Source of the DNA: Chrysomallon squamiferum
Taxonomy: Eukaryota; Mollusca; Gastropoda; Neomphalida; Peltospiridae
Assembly (NCBI GenBank): GCA_012295275.1
Contig: CM022666.1
Span: 11,674,577 to 11,738,576 of the forward strand
Direction: 5' to 3'
Length of the DNA stretch: 64,000 nt
Position 1 is the stretch's first letter. Each line of letters opens with the position of its first letter. The position numbers were made by a program, and so were the translations under genes. The notes beneath the pieces were generated by a model. The model was given only the letters and a program-made list of their open reading frames with translations. It made no database searches and was not told the origin of the DNA. Shown here piece after piece: positions 47,068 to 60,600 of the stretch.

Positions 47068-50000
47068 GTGATTAGAAATTGCATTTTTATGTTTTGGTTT
47101 TGTACAAATATTATGATATTCTTATGTTTATAATGCCTAATAAATTTTAATTTTTAAAGCTTCCTTATAATAAAATCTCGTAACATATAGTGATAATCAT
47201 ACTACTACTAGATTATGTAGATATTTAATTTATTGTGTCGCAACCATGTTACTATCTTATAATTATGATCCTTAATCTAAATCTTTCATTATTGTTATTA
47301 TTATAATTTTAGTGTTTCGGTTCCTATTTTATAGTTAGTATTATCTAAAATCAAAATAATGAAGTGCTTAAAGCTACAAGTATGTGGTAATCTTGTTAGC
47401 AGATATTTTACTCAACATTTTAATTTTTGTTTTGGGTATTTTGTGTTGCTAGTTCAGATATAAAAAGGTCATGCAAAACTCATAGATCTGTAGGTCTGTT
47501 TAGGTCAGCCCCTTGTTAGCAGATGTTGCAATCAATATTTTGATACTATTTTTATTTTACTGCTAGTGCACATATACAAAAATGGTAATATAAAACTGAA
47601 TAAAACCACTTTAGCTTGTCAAACTTATCAAAGCAAACAGTTTTTTCCATCTATTTGTTAACTTTGGCACAGGCAGTCATGTGGTACATATCCACTGTCC
47701 AGTGTTAATAGCGAGCAAAAATGGGTTTAATGAAGTTGCTTAACATTTGCAAATAATGTTAATGTTAGTTTTATGATGCAGACTGTTTCCCTCCAATGAA
47801 TCTTAGCATTTATCAGAAATCATGTTAGACAAGTCTTACAAATTTTTAATTATATACTTATTTATTAATAAATAACATTAATTTTATTAATATGTTACTA
47901 CTTGCAAATTAATATGGTATTTGGAAAGTAACTTCTTTAGAACCATTTCCTTTTATTTCTTAAAAACAACTTCATGACACAGAATACAATTATGTTCAAA
48001 TCAATTTTTTGATGAATCGTTTTTATTTGCCTGATAGTTTTTTATACGAATAGTTGAAATGGATAGAGGTTGCATTTTGAACATTATCCATAATTAATTG
48101 ATTTTTAATTTTTATTATAAATGAGCGTAGACCAAAACTTTAAATTTAACACACATTAATCATGAGTCAGATTTTCTGTTTAACTTTGAAATGTTTAAGT
48201 TGTTGTAATTGATTGATTTGAATAATTATGACAGGGATATTCTAGTTAATGCACTGTACAGTTAATTACGGACCTCCTTCTCTGTATATATTTTTTAATT
48301 TTACAATAGAAACAGAAATTTAAAAAAAAAAAAATTACACTGTGTATGTGTGTGCGTATGAACTAAATATTGTATTGTAAAATTATACTGATCTGCAATA
48401 GTATAATAAAATGACATGTTATTGAAAATTTTCTTAATATGTATAAAAAATTTGTAGAATATAAAAATATAAAAGCACAAAGAAAACTTTAAATTACCAT
48501 TGAGAACATACATTAAATAAACTTTTTGTTTTATTTTTCATTTTAATGAGAGAGAAAAGATTTGATATTTTTATTTCATTAGAAAAGGAAAACTTCAAAA
48601 ATAATTACATATCTAGGGGAAAGCAATCTTTCAGTTAGGCCTGACATTATTTCAGTTTACATATTGGTTGAGATATTATTGGCAGTTAACACTTGAAGGA
48701 TACACATTTACATGTGAAAAGGTAAATGAAGTAGTGACCAGTTCAGCTGGTTCCACTTGAAAGCTCAGTGTTAGATGGATTAGACATTCCTGACTCCAGG
48801 TAAAGACGCTACAACTCTGTGTAGGCAGGTTTATAGCATTACTGAATTGTTGTGTTGTTTGAATTGCACAACAAAGTATATAAAGAAACTCTGTGAATAC
48901 CACTGACTTAACTGTTTGTAGTAGATCAGTTGAAAACCTTTTGATAAAGCAGATTAGGTAATGATACTTTTTACACAACTTGCATATCATGTCCTTTATC
49001 ATTATGATAATACTTTCTGAATGCTAACATTTCATTTAAGGATTAACATGTATGGAAGATAGTTGATTTTTGTTGTATGTAGTTGTTTCAACATGTTTAC
49101 TGATAACAAGTAAGAGTGTTTTTATAACTATTATAGTGTGTATTTTTGTAACTCTTACAGTGTGTACTTAAGGATTATATCACATTACATTTTAAATACA
49201 TATTTTTAAACTGAGAAATTTAAACGTTTAAAAAATAATAATAAACAAAACAATCATTTAATGATTCATGCTTGAAACTTGAAGTTGTTACTTAAATAAC
49301 TAGTGCCTTTGGGAAAGAAATACATTTAAATGTCAGTTTTTATCAGGCCATAAATACACTGTTGTAGTATAAATTATTATTCTAAAATATATATAAAATT
49401 TAGCAAATCTTCAAGATCACTATTTACACAATATACTATCAGTAGAACTAAACTGTTTATCCAGATATATTTTAGTATGCTGTGGTTGAACTTGAAGCAG
49501 CAAACACCTATAGAAGACACACTGTTGTATAGTTTGTTATAACCAATCATTTGAATTGCACTTTATATAATGACCTGTACATTCTTGAAAGTAAGTTCAT
49601 CATTTCTAAGATATAGCTTGAAGTAAAGGTTGTGATAATGAGTGACTTGTTTAGCATATAAAATGATTTATTTGTGAGTCAGATGGTATTAGAGTATAAG
49701 TTGACTGTCTGAGATAAACGTGGGTTGTCATGTGTGACAGAAACAACCATGTCACTGAGATACAAACATCTCTGTATATAAAGTTTGTGAATTGGGACAC
49801 ATGGATCATACCAAAAGAGTTACTCAAGCCTTAAGTCTTGTATATAGATGGTCACCAACATACTTCATGACAAATCATATTTTAATATGCCTTTTATTAT
49901 CATTATTTAAAAAATATATATTTTATGTTAATAAAAGTCAGTTTATATGCATATGCTTTCACATATATATCCACACACACACCCACACACATTCATTATC

Positions 50001-51538
50001 TGTATTATTATTACCTGAATGTATTCAATTGTATTTCATACAAGCTTCTAAGGATTTAGAATAATAATAAAAAATGAAATGTTAATTAGTAAACTATAAA
50101 AGCTATGAAATATATCACAATCAATCTGAGATTGTTTTAAGGCAGCAGGTATACAACAACATTCTTGGTGTTCCACTGGGTAATAGGATGAATAAATTCC
50201 ATCCATTTCCAACTCTTTGAACATCAAGCATAGGCTGACCATTAGATAAGCATTTATATAGATTTCCAATATTTTTTAATAACAAAAATATAGTATTTAT
50301 ATTCTGTTACCAGTTAATTCTTAATCAAGGTGTAAAATAAAAATAGGCTACTGTTTTTCTTATGCTCTTGATTACACTTTTCTGTCCAGTGAAATGATTT
50401 CATCCTTGGCTGAAAATAGATTAAAGCAAAATTATTCTTTTAATATGAAATAATATGATGCTAACTAAACACATTACAGTATTAAATTAATACATATTAT
50501 GGAAGCTAATTAACCATGGATGTTACCAATAGCCAACACAGTTCAAGTCACAGTCCCACCCAATGTCATATTCCCCACTGTTTAAGATTGTTTTGTCACA
50601 ATTTTTGGGTAACACGGACAGCACATTTATATATAAGATGACCACTAACACACCTCTTTGGCTTCAACACAACAGAAGATTTTTCGTTAACAGATTAAAT
50701 GTGCATAGAGATGTAAAAGATAAATGTGTTAAACATAGACATTATTTCACCTAATATATTTTCTGCTAATGTTATTCATTAATTTTCTTTAATCTGACAG
50801 TTTGTTTATTCTGGCCATTGGAGAAATTACATGAGATATGTATGTCAGAAGGGCTAATTTAATCTTGTTCATGCCTTAAGGCATGAAAGTGCTTACAGAC
50901 TGGCACAAAGTAATCAGTCAAAAAGAATGCAATATTTTATTTAAATTTTTATCACCTTCCATATACTTGACCTGATCTGTTTGCTTTTGTCAGTGATTTT
51001 GTATTTTCGATTCCTTTCCTCAGTTTCTATGTGTACAGTGTAAAAGTGCTGCTGTGTGATTCTAAACTCAGTTTTAAAAATATCTTGTATAAATTTCAAA
51101 GTTTGTAATTGTGTTTATTTTATATCTTAACTTTACACTCACAAATGAATGGACTGAAAATGGCAAATAGATTTCCAATAAATCTGTTAACTCACATGTA
51201 TTTACTACTGTAATTTTAACTGTTTCAATACTGTAATGTTGTGCATTGTGTATGTGTATAATTGAATATATATCAACATTTAATAATTATTTCTGTTGTG
51301 AAAGCGTGATCAATATATTCTGTTTAAATAATTGATAATCATGTAGGAAAGTTATCCCTTATGTATTACATAAACTATATATGTTTGAAAGATGCAGTCT
51401 GGATCATGCAATAATGTATTCTATAATTTCCCCCCCCTGCATAAAAAAAGAAAGAAAATAGTTATTTGAACATAGTGTGTCTAATATGAAAAAAACTGGA
51501 TTTTGATATGTCTTAAAACTTAATTTTATTTGTCTAGG
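47068..51538. other. AT-rich region upstream of the plus-strand repeat-protein gene
   Basis: 4.5 kb without a convincing exon, mobile element or long simple repeat, apart from a short CA run near 49970. It may be the 5' intron of the gene at 51664 if transcription begins near 47 kb. An acceptor-like TTTATTTGTCTAG at 51538 would fit the end of that intron. Confidence 0.4.
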
Positions 51539-51663
51539 TAAATACATAACAAGAACTGAAAGAGCTGCACATTACTGATCTAGGAAATGTGAAATTTCTA
51601 CAATAAATAAATCAGAAAAAAAGAAGAAGGAAAAGAAAGAAATTGCAAAATATTAAATACATC

Positions 51664-53456
51664 ATGTCTGCAACTGGAGAATCAGAATATGTACCATCAC
51701 CCCGACCACACCCACGTGTGAAACCTGAGGCCATGAGCTATGCAGAACGAAACCGTGGTGGCATGGAGAGGTGGTTTGATTACTCTGACAACACCAACCA
51801 CTACAACTCACCACGGCCTGGTTCTAGAGTCCGTACAGAGGAAGCCAGGCAGAATTTAGATTCAAGTAAGGGTTCCATGTCCGAGGTGATGGGTGGTTAC
51901 CCAGACCCTGCACCCAGAAGAGAGCTGCACCCACGTGGGATTAAACCTGATGCAGCTGAGATTGCTAACAGTAACAAAGGGGCAGAGATGAAAAATCTGA
52001 TAGATAATTATGGAAATTTGGAAGTTAATGATCATCCAGCTCCGAAAGTGAAAGGGGAAGAAGCTGAAGAATATGCTGAAAGGAATCGAGGATCTGTGAA
52101 TAACATAATTACTAATTCCAATGCAGCACCTGCCCCACCCCCACCAGTGAAACTGGACCAGGCAGGCAGTGAGGTGGCTGCCAAACACACAGGAGAAGGG
52201 ATGGGTCCATTGTTAAGAATGGAAGGAGAAGTTACACCAAAAGAACCAAAATTTGGAAAACTGCATCAAGTATCAGAAGGGTGAGTGATAAATAATTATA
52301 AAATAAATAATTGATTTCATTTGAGTCTTTTTAAAATTAATTTACTTGAACCAAATGTTTTTTATATAGCATAGATATCATTACCATACTGATATTTCTG
52401 ATGTGGTGTTATGAATATTTCCAGCAAAAAATAATGGCATTTAAACATTAATAAAATAATTAGAAGTTTCATGTGAACTTGAAGTTCAAAAATATTTTGA
52501 TGTGAGAGACAAACTGGTTATAATCCTTTCAAATGCAGTATGTCTTTATAAATGTCATGTCAAATTATTTCTTCAGAGGATGGGATGAAAACCCACCACA
52601 TCACCGTACTCGTCCAGAAGCTGAAAATATTGCCACTAAGAATTCAGCAGACTCCATGGGTGACATTCTGTCAATGAATCCATCTCCTCCAGACAGCACC
52701 AAGAAAACCAAAGTTCTCAAACACATGGAATTAACTGAGGACCCGTACGTTATTTTGTTTAATCATCTCATCTAATAAAAAAAAGGAAATTGTTTTTATC
52801 TATGTGACAGAAAATCAATGTTCATTTTGCAGTCTCATTGATGTAATATTAAAAAGACTTTGGTAAATCTCTTTGATAACAGCAGGTCTTTATACACACA
52901 TACACACACAGACACACTTCTGATACTTTTTGTACAAGTTATTATAAATCAAATGTGAATTACTGTAATGTAATATTTTTATATTAAACTTTATAGTTTG
53001 GAAAAAAAAAATTTTAAATTATAGTATAAAGTATAAAGGTTAAATACATATTAATATCAGAGGTTATTAATTTGTTGAAATATTTATAATATAGATGGGA
53101 ATAAAAACAATTTTTAAATTATTTGAGTTACAATATAATGGTTAAACATTAATATCAGTGGTTATTAAGTTGTTGCAGTAATTAGTTAGCAATAAATACA
53201 GAATTTTTGAATTACTTAAATGAGCAATTAAGGGTTAAATGTTTGTCCAAGTGTTTGTGACTGTGAACTTTGAAAGTAGTTGTTTTATTTCAGTCGTCCG
53301 AGGACATCGCCTGCGAGAACTCGGCCCGAGGCGATGCAGTATTACCAGAAGAACCAGACGACCGAGATGTCGGCCATCATGCATGGCGAGACCTCAGTGA
53401 CTCCGCAGCGAGTCACTCGGCGCCAACGCATGATGCAGAAGTCAGAAGACTGGTGA
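51664..53456 (+). CDS. Tandem-repeat protein, RVKPEA family, second copy
   Basis: Three coding exons with matching phases: 51664-52280 (donor GTGAGT), 52577-52744 (donor GTACGT) and 53294-53456 (TGA); 315 residues. The start is the ATG of MSATGESEYV; the open frame upstream of it has no ATG. About seven units of 33-40 residues follow, each opening with a basic-Pro-Glu/Asp-Ala motif: HPRVKPEAMSYAERNRG, then RGIKPDAAEIANSNKGAEMK, KVKGEEAEEYAERNRG, TRPEAENIATKNSADSMGD and TRPEAMQYYQKN. It ends in the basic tail RRQRMMQKSEDW. No signal peptide or membrane helix. It is a diverged paralogue of the minus-strand copy at 43.7-44.7 kb, of nearly equal length but with the last two repeat units on separate exons. 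Function unknown. Confidence 0.85.
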
Positions 53457-53768
53457 ACGATTTCAGCATCAGCTACATTGCTGTCTGATATCATTGTGTA
53501 AGAGTAATCAGAACTCCAATCTTACAGCTTGCCTTCAATATGTTGTTGTATTTGTGAAAATATCCTGATGTATTCTATTTTACTCACATAATGATTAATA
53601 TTTGCTTAGTATTAGTTCAGCAACTGCTTCAGTTAGATCTGAAAAAAATAATCAAGGTATTCAAATACAAAACAATTTAGGTTAGAGTGACAAAAGAATA
53701 CACTGTTTGTTTAAAGTTTTTCTCATTATTCATATATCATTTAAGAAAAAAAAAAAATTCTGTTTCTA

Positions 53769-53774
53769 AATAAA
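53769..53774 (+). terminator. Poly(A) signal AATAAA of the plus-strand repeat-protein gene
   Basis: First canonical hexamer after the stop, 313 nt downstream. Others occur further on (for example near 54320 and 55036), so the used site is uncertain. Confidence 0.35.
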
Positions 53775-56700
53775 AAGATACTAGTTTAGAAGTTTTAGAT
53801 GTAAGTTGTCGTTCAGTTCTGTCATAGCATATGGAGTAATTTTGGGATATTGTATTAAACTCTGTAACAATTTCTGCTTTGACAAATAAGTTGATGTATT
53901 TGATATCTTTGTAATCAGAAATTTGCAAGCTATTGATGACTGAACATTCCGTTCCTGATAAACTTAGTTGTTAAAATGTCTTTAATAGTCTTAATTTTTC
54001 TTGTTTCTTTTTGTACAGTTTGATTCTAAATTGTTGTTATTTTTTAAAGCTTAGATTTTTCACTGTGATTTATTTCATTTAATCGTTTTAGCATACAAAA
54101 AGATTATTTGTATAAATTAATAATCAGTTTAAAATTTCAAAGTTAACTGAATTCCTTGTTAAATACAGTATATTTCCACTTACCAGTGTATCTTCTTACA
54201 GTCCATGACAGTGGCCTAATTAAATGAATTAACAGGACAAGGGAAAATTTTAACAGAAACCAGTTGGTTTTATCTTATTAATCTATATTTTTATTAAGTG
54301 TATGGGATGGTACACATAAATAAAACTTACAGCTGTTGAATACGATGATAAGAAAGGTTTTATATCTAAAATAAATTTAAAAAGTAAAAATGACTAGATA
54401 GAATGTTAGATACCTTTCTATTGATCATCCTACTCAAAATATAGATATTCATTTTTAAAGAGAGTATAAGTTTTGTGACTTATAGATCTCGTATTTATAT
54501 ATACGTATTTAACAAACCACAGATTTTAATAACCACACAGAGGTTTTACTTAGAGTTGTTATTCAAGTCATTATTCCACTTCGCATTCTTTCACATATCC
54601 CATAGATATTATATTGTTGTGCTTTGTATATTTTGATTTTAAAATTTAAAACATTTTTTCAAAATATTTCATGTTTTCCAAATTTTTATTTTTTGTTTCG
54701 TTTTAAAAGATTTTTATATTTTGTATAAAAAAAATGTCAGATCTGGACTTCCTTAATCAGTGTTGTGATGTTTGCCTATTTTATTATCTTGTTCTTTTAC
54801 GTATTTCAGTGTATGTCATTTTCATTATTAAAATATTTTTTAAGTCAGAAAAAGAATAACACTATTTCAAAAGTTTTATTTTTCCCCCACTTTTAATTCA
54901 TTCTTTTTATTTTTAAATAAAGACAAAAATTAAACTTGCCTTTTTAAAATTATATATTTTATTTAAATAATAATACAAGTTTAAGAACTTGTTTCCTATT
55001 CACTGAATATGTATTCTGTAAACATCTTGTTAAACAATAAAGTCATTTTAATTTTTTCAATTAGTAGTAAACAGACAAAACAAATTGTTACTGAAATAGA
55101 TTTCTTTTTAATTTCCAAAGAAACAAATTTTCTATATTTGTATCAAAAATAATGAACCCACCTTCAAAATACTTTATCTGTACAACTGACTTTTTAAATG
55201 TTTCATATTCTTTTTATTCAATATACATAATCATTTTTTTATTTTGTGTAAGTGTTTTAAAGTAATGTTTTGCTCAGAATAAACTGAATATAAATCTATT
55301 CATTGTTGTGTATTTCTGTAATTTGTTTTGATAAATTTATATTTAGCCTATGACAAGGGAAATTTTATCCAAAAGTATCTTATAAATAAAACATTAAATA
55401 GTTACCATGTTTATAATGGTTATGTTCTCAGTACTACTTATATGTACACTATATCAATGCTTAGAAACAATTTTAAAAATTATACATCTTCATGAGTCAG
55501 TCCAGTATTAACTCTTAATAACTCACAACAGAAAATAATAAAACTAACCATAATTTTATATTTCTGTTTTATTAATGATCTAAAGAAAAGAAAAAGAATT
55601 GGTGTAAGTATTTAAACAGGGTAGGGTGGGCAAAATCTGCGCTCAAATCTCAGATATATTTGCAACTATAAAAAGACAGAATTAGATAAAATAATAAAAC
55701 AAAGAGAAAAGTTTTTTGTTCTGTTCAATTTATTGTTTTTATTATTTTATATTTTATTATTATTATATATATATATTTTTAAATTGACAAATGCACATAA
55801 ATAATAGAAAAATACATCCTACATACAAACAATTCTTTACACACACACACACACACACGTGCATGCACAAACAAATACATCCACACAGATAAATGTCAAT
55901 AAATTAACCATTTTGTATGCTTTGTTGTGCTACCTTTTTTATGTGAATTATTATCACCAGTGACATATTTGTAATAAGTGTGAAGAAAAAAAGGAACAAT
56001 GTACAACACAGCAAATATACAAATAAAAGTGATAAGAATAGAAATACCACAAACAGAAAACTCATTTTCTGATACATTATGTTGGAAATCATTAATTACA
56101 CTGAACAATTATACTGAACAGTTTGTGCTTGGATGGGTGAAATGTGAACTTAGTTTCAGTAGAATGAAACACAGCACACACTGTAGACTTCAAAACCAAA
56201 CAAGAATACATGAATTCAGCTGATTCTAAAGGAGTGTCAATATTTAATAATTCAACTCATCAAGTCTACACATTATCTAGAATTTCCTAATTTCACAAGT
56301 TTACAAAAATACCATTTCAGTGTTGAGGTAAGTGCCATTTTGTTACAGTTTAAATCAAATATGAATTTAAATAAGAAAAATGATAGCAAATGGAAACTAT
56401 TACATTCTGAAATTTTTGCTGTGTCACCCCATAATGGTTATTTTGAACAGAGCTTCCCTTGGTAACAAATGTTGGGTTCAAGATGAGGAATGAAATATAA
56501 AATCTGTTTCCAGAACACTGCCTGTAAATGAAATTTGTACTGCAGTGAATCATCCTGCTTATCACAATATCTATAAAACATTCTGCATTTGTGAGACAAG
56601 CTAAGTTTTTCGTGCATCATAAATGGACTGAACAGAGCAGCTATTAACAGACAGCACACTTAAACACACATTTTACTATTACTGAATGATTTCTGTACGT

Positions 56701-57666
56701 ACGTTGGAGATTGTTAATGACAACATCTTTATAATAAGCTCAGTCAGAACAACTTTCACACTTTGTCTTCAGTAACAGAAAGTTCACTTTATTTTCCTAT
56801 TACATTAGGTTGAAGCATGCAAAAAGCACTTAATTCTTATTGATTTAACCATTATAATTTAGTTGTGACTTACATCTGCTATTATTTCCTATGTAATAAA
56901 GGAAAAAATAAACTAAAATTATGAATAACAATAAAATCAGTATCTTCATTTTTAAGAATTTTAATTAACTAGATTACCTAAAAATATCAGAATGCATAAT
57001 GTGTGGTTATGTGAATAAACAAAATATATTTTACAAATGCAGAATAATTTAAATTTCACAAATATAAACCCTGAGAATGTTATTACTGTTGAATAACAAT
57101 AAATATCTATGTACAACAGATCTTAAGAAAACATCATAAAACACAGAAATTACAACTTAAATTTAATAAATTTTCCTACACATGCCAGCTCATTAAAAAC
57201 AAAAAATTGATAATAAATTAATTTTTCTCTAATTACTGTTTAAATATTATTTTTATCTCTGACGTTACAGAAAAAAAAAAAAAAAAACACCAACATACAA
57301 ACTGAATTACTAACAGCATTTAACATTTACAAATGAAAACCAGATGTACTAAACAGTGTTAAAAGTTTGTTCTAAAGTAAAAACAGGTTACTAACAATCT
57401 GAACAGATGAAGTAAAACTTCTAAGTTACAGTGAAGTTCTTTTCATTTCACTGGAATGGCACTTCAAAATAATCTCTATAACAAAGGTATATATATATAT
57501 ATATATATACAAAACAATTTAAAAATACAAAATAATAAATAAATTTGTCAACTGCCATTTTTTAATTATTTTGTAATATATTTTCAAAAAGAAATCGCTA
57601 AAAGAAGTCAACGGAAGAGACTGTTGCAGTTCTGCTAGACAGGGTGCAGAAAGATGTCTCTACATG
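53775..57666. other. Convergent 3' region between the repeat-protein gene and MED12
   Basis: 3.9 kb of AT-rich sequence with no coding exon on either strand, probably partly 3' UTR of both genes. An AATAAA on the minus strand at 56793-56788, about 870 nt beyond the MED12 stop, is the nearest canonical poly(A) signal I see for MED12. Short (CA)n at 55841-55858 and (TA)n at 57489-57510 are the only repeats of note. Confidence 0.5.
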
Positions 57667-60600
57667 TTAATACTGCTGGTACTGGTTGTACTGCGGGGCA
57701 GGGCGTGGTGCAGCCATGGAGCCAGGAATCTGTCTCTGCAGCTGGGCGACCAGTGCCGCAGTTTTCTGCTGCTGGTTTGTCTGCATCTGAAGCTGGTTCT
57801 GCTGCTGCATCTGCATCATCCTGTTCTGTCGCATCTGCTGCATCCTCTGCTGCTGGGTTGTCATCTGTGAGATGTAGGATGACTGCGGTGCTGCTGCTGC
57901 TGCTGCTGCACCCATCTGACTGTAGTTCATGCTGGGATTTGTCTGCATCCCACTTCCCAAACCAGGCTGCATTCTACAAACATTACCAGCACAAGTTGAA
58001 AAGCTAATTTTCACTGTTTTATTAAATTAAACATGTTCTAAAAAATTAAATCACATTTCTATTTTAAATTATTCAGTTTATGACTTGGTCCAATGAATGT
58101 TTTGGATATATTTATTAACCATTAAAATTTTCAAAGTAACCAAGCACCTGTAAATTATACTGGACTTCAACAAAAAAAAAAAAAAAAAATAAAAAAAAAA
58201 ATAAATAAATAGAAAGAAACAGTTCTGAAATTTCGCAATCAAAACATTTTTTACTTTACATGTTACCTGGTATCTTACATACACTTGTGATAAAAAATAC
58301 CTGATAATTACATGAAAGTGATTTTACAAAACTGTGTTCAAGATATTGATATATAGTTTGTTCTACACACATCATCTTCCAGTCAATCTTTTGTAAGTAT
58401 TAAGACATATCTGATATATCAGTAACATGACAAATCATGATTAAAAAAGATTTGGTTACCTCTGTTGTGGGTACTGGTGTTGTGGTGGTGGTTGTGGAAT
58501 AGCTTGTTGTGACATGTAGCCTGTCTGCTGTGGCTGGGTCATTCCTGGCATCATGGGGCCGGGCGCGGTCTGACCCGCCTGGTAGCTGGGAGCGTAACTA
58601 GGCTGCATCATGCTGCCTCCCATCTGATCCATCATTCGGCTCTGAGGAGGCATGTTACCATACGACTGACTGGGGTAACTAGGCGCTGCAATTAATGAAA
58701 TATTAAAAAAATTCAAAATAAAATTTATATTTAAAAAACAAAACAACATTTGTCACAACAAGTGGCTTCATCTCACTGTTAACACGTGAATTTCTTTACG
58801 CCAACATCTGAAATTTCAAAATACAGCAACTCACACACAGAGGGAAAAAAATACCTTACTCTGCCAGAAATCTATTTTAAACAAGTGAAAGGCAACTCAC
58901 AAGACAGTGGTTTTTAACTTTACCTGGGGGCTGACCCATTGGATGCATTGCTCCTGGCTGACTGGCCGCCATTGGATTGTACATGTCCTGACCACCAGCC
59001 ATGCGGTTCTGTTTCTGTAGAAGCTGGTGTCTCAGCAGCTGTTGTTGTTGTTGTTTGGTCATTATGTGCGGCATGTTTGACATGGACGCCTGGCCTGCAG
59101 GACCCATGGGGTACTGTGCAGGCTGAAGTTTCCGGTTCTGGATCATGTCGTGGAGAATGATCTTCGAGTTGGATGGGGACGCGTACTGGGCACCACCTGA
59201 ATAGCGAGGTCGGCCTTTAAAATACAGGCATTAACATTACATTTCTTAAAAAAGAAAAAGTATTTACTGTGGTTGTTAAACTGGAAAATTTTAACTCACG
59301 ATTTTGTTTGATAAACAATATGAATGTTTTGGGGGTTCGGGTCTTTTCTTTCGTTCTTTTGTGTAGTTTTTTAATTTTGTAGCAATTACAAAGGAAAAAA
59401 GAACTGAGAAAATTAGAAAATTGTTAAGGAATCCTGTGATGAAGAACAGATAACCTTCAATAAAAAGAAAAAAAATTAATACCTTGTAACAACAAATAAA
59501 ACAAAAAGAAAAAGAGGTAAGACTAACAATTTTTTTCAAAGTTATTTTGTGTAATGTTGAATACCTGGTGCCATTGGTTGGTTTTGATACCCATATGATG
59601 GCTGTCCTCCTGGGGGAGTCATCCAGTTTGGGTGTGGTCCCTGAGGTTGGTACATGGGGTCTTGTGTAGGGTAGTAAGGTCCACCTCTAACTGGTGGCTG
59701 CTGAAACAAACAGAAAATTGTAGAATCACAGATTTCTAATTCACTCCATGTTTGTTTGTTTGTTGGTTTGTTTGGTTTTTTTTTTTTTTTTTTTTTTTTT
59801 TTGTATATCATGATTTAAACACAATGTAGAATATCAGATCAATCATAAAATTTGTCATTTATTAACATTTTTAACTGTGTCTTGAGTGGTCCTCTAATTA
59901 TAAAGAATGTGTGTGTGTGTGTGTGTGTGTGTCCTGTGTGAAAATAAAAGAAATAATTAGTTGCACAACAATAAAACATGCAGTGCAGAAAAATGAGTTT
60001 GAATATCAGCTTGTTTCAGTTTCCAATTTAAAAACAAACTAAAATAAGACGAAGCCTGTGTGGGCAAAAGTGAACTGGAAAGACAAAACCTGTAAAAACT
60101 GCTTACAATGGGAGTAAATGATGAAAACTTATTTAAATTATTAACAGCTGATAAAAGCTTTAACATTTCACTATCTACCCATAACAGAAACCTCCCCATG
60201 TTTTATCTTCCTATTCAGCTTGTTTCAAACTGGCTATCACAGTGTTTTGAATGAACTGATTTATTTTTCTTAATTAGGTTTTCTTGAATCCTTATAAATT
60301 TGGCTGTATGCATTAATCAAAAGTTTTTCCTTGTATTTTCCTATAAATATATGTAAAAAACAAATTTAAAAAAGAATTAACAAAATAGCTTGCTTCAAAA
60401 CAAAAGGACTAGTTCTTGAGTTGGCTATGGCAGCATTATCAACACAATAAAAAAATATAAGTTTAGTTTGAAATTCTTCATATTCAAAATTATTAAGTGG
60501 TCTATACCCTGCTGACAACTTAGAAAATATCTGAAGTAAGATGCTGAAATGTAATTGCTAGGTTCAGTGAATATCTGAAATAGATGAAATCAGTACACTT

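Noticed and set aside
57654-58007. Plus-strand open frames of about 117 residues
   Set aside because: Antisense shadows of the MED12 last exon, with Ala/Ser/Val runs arising from CAG codons.
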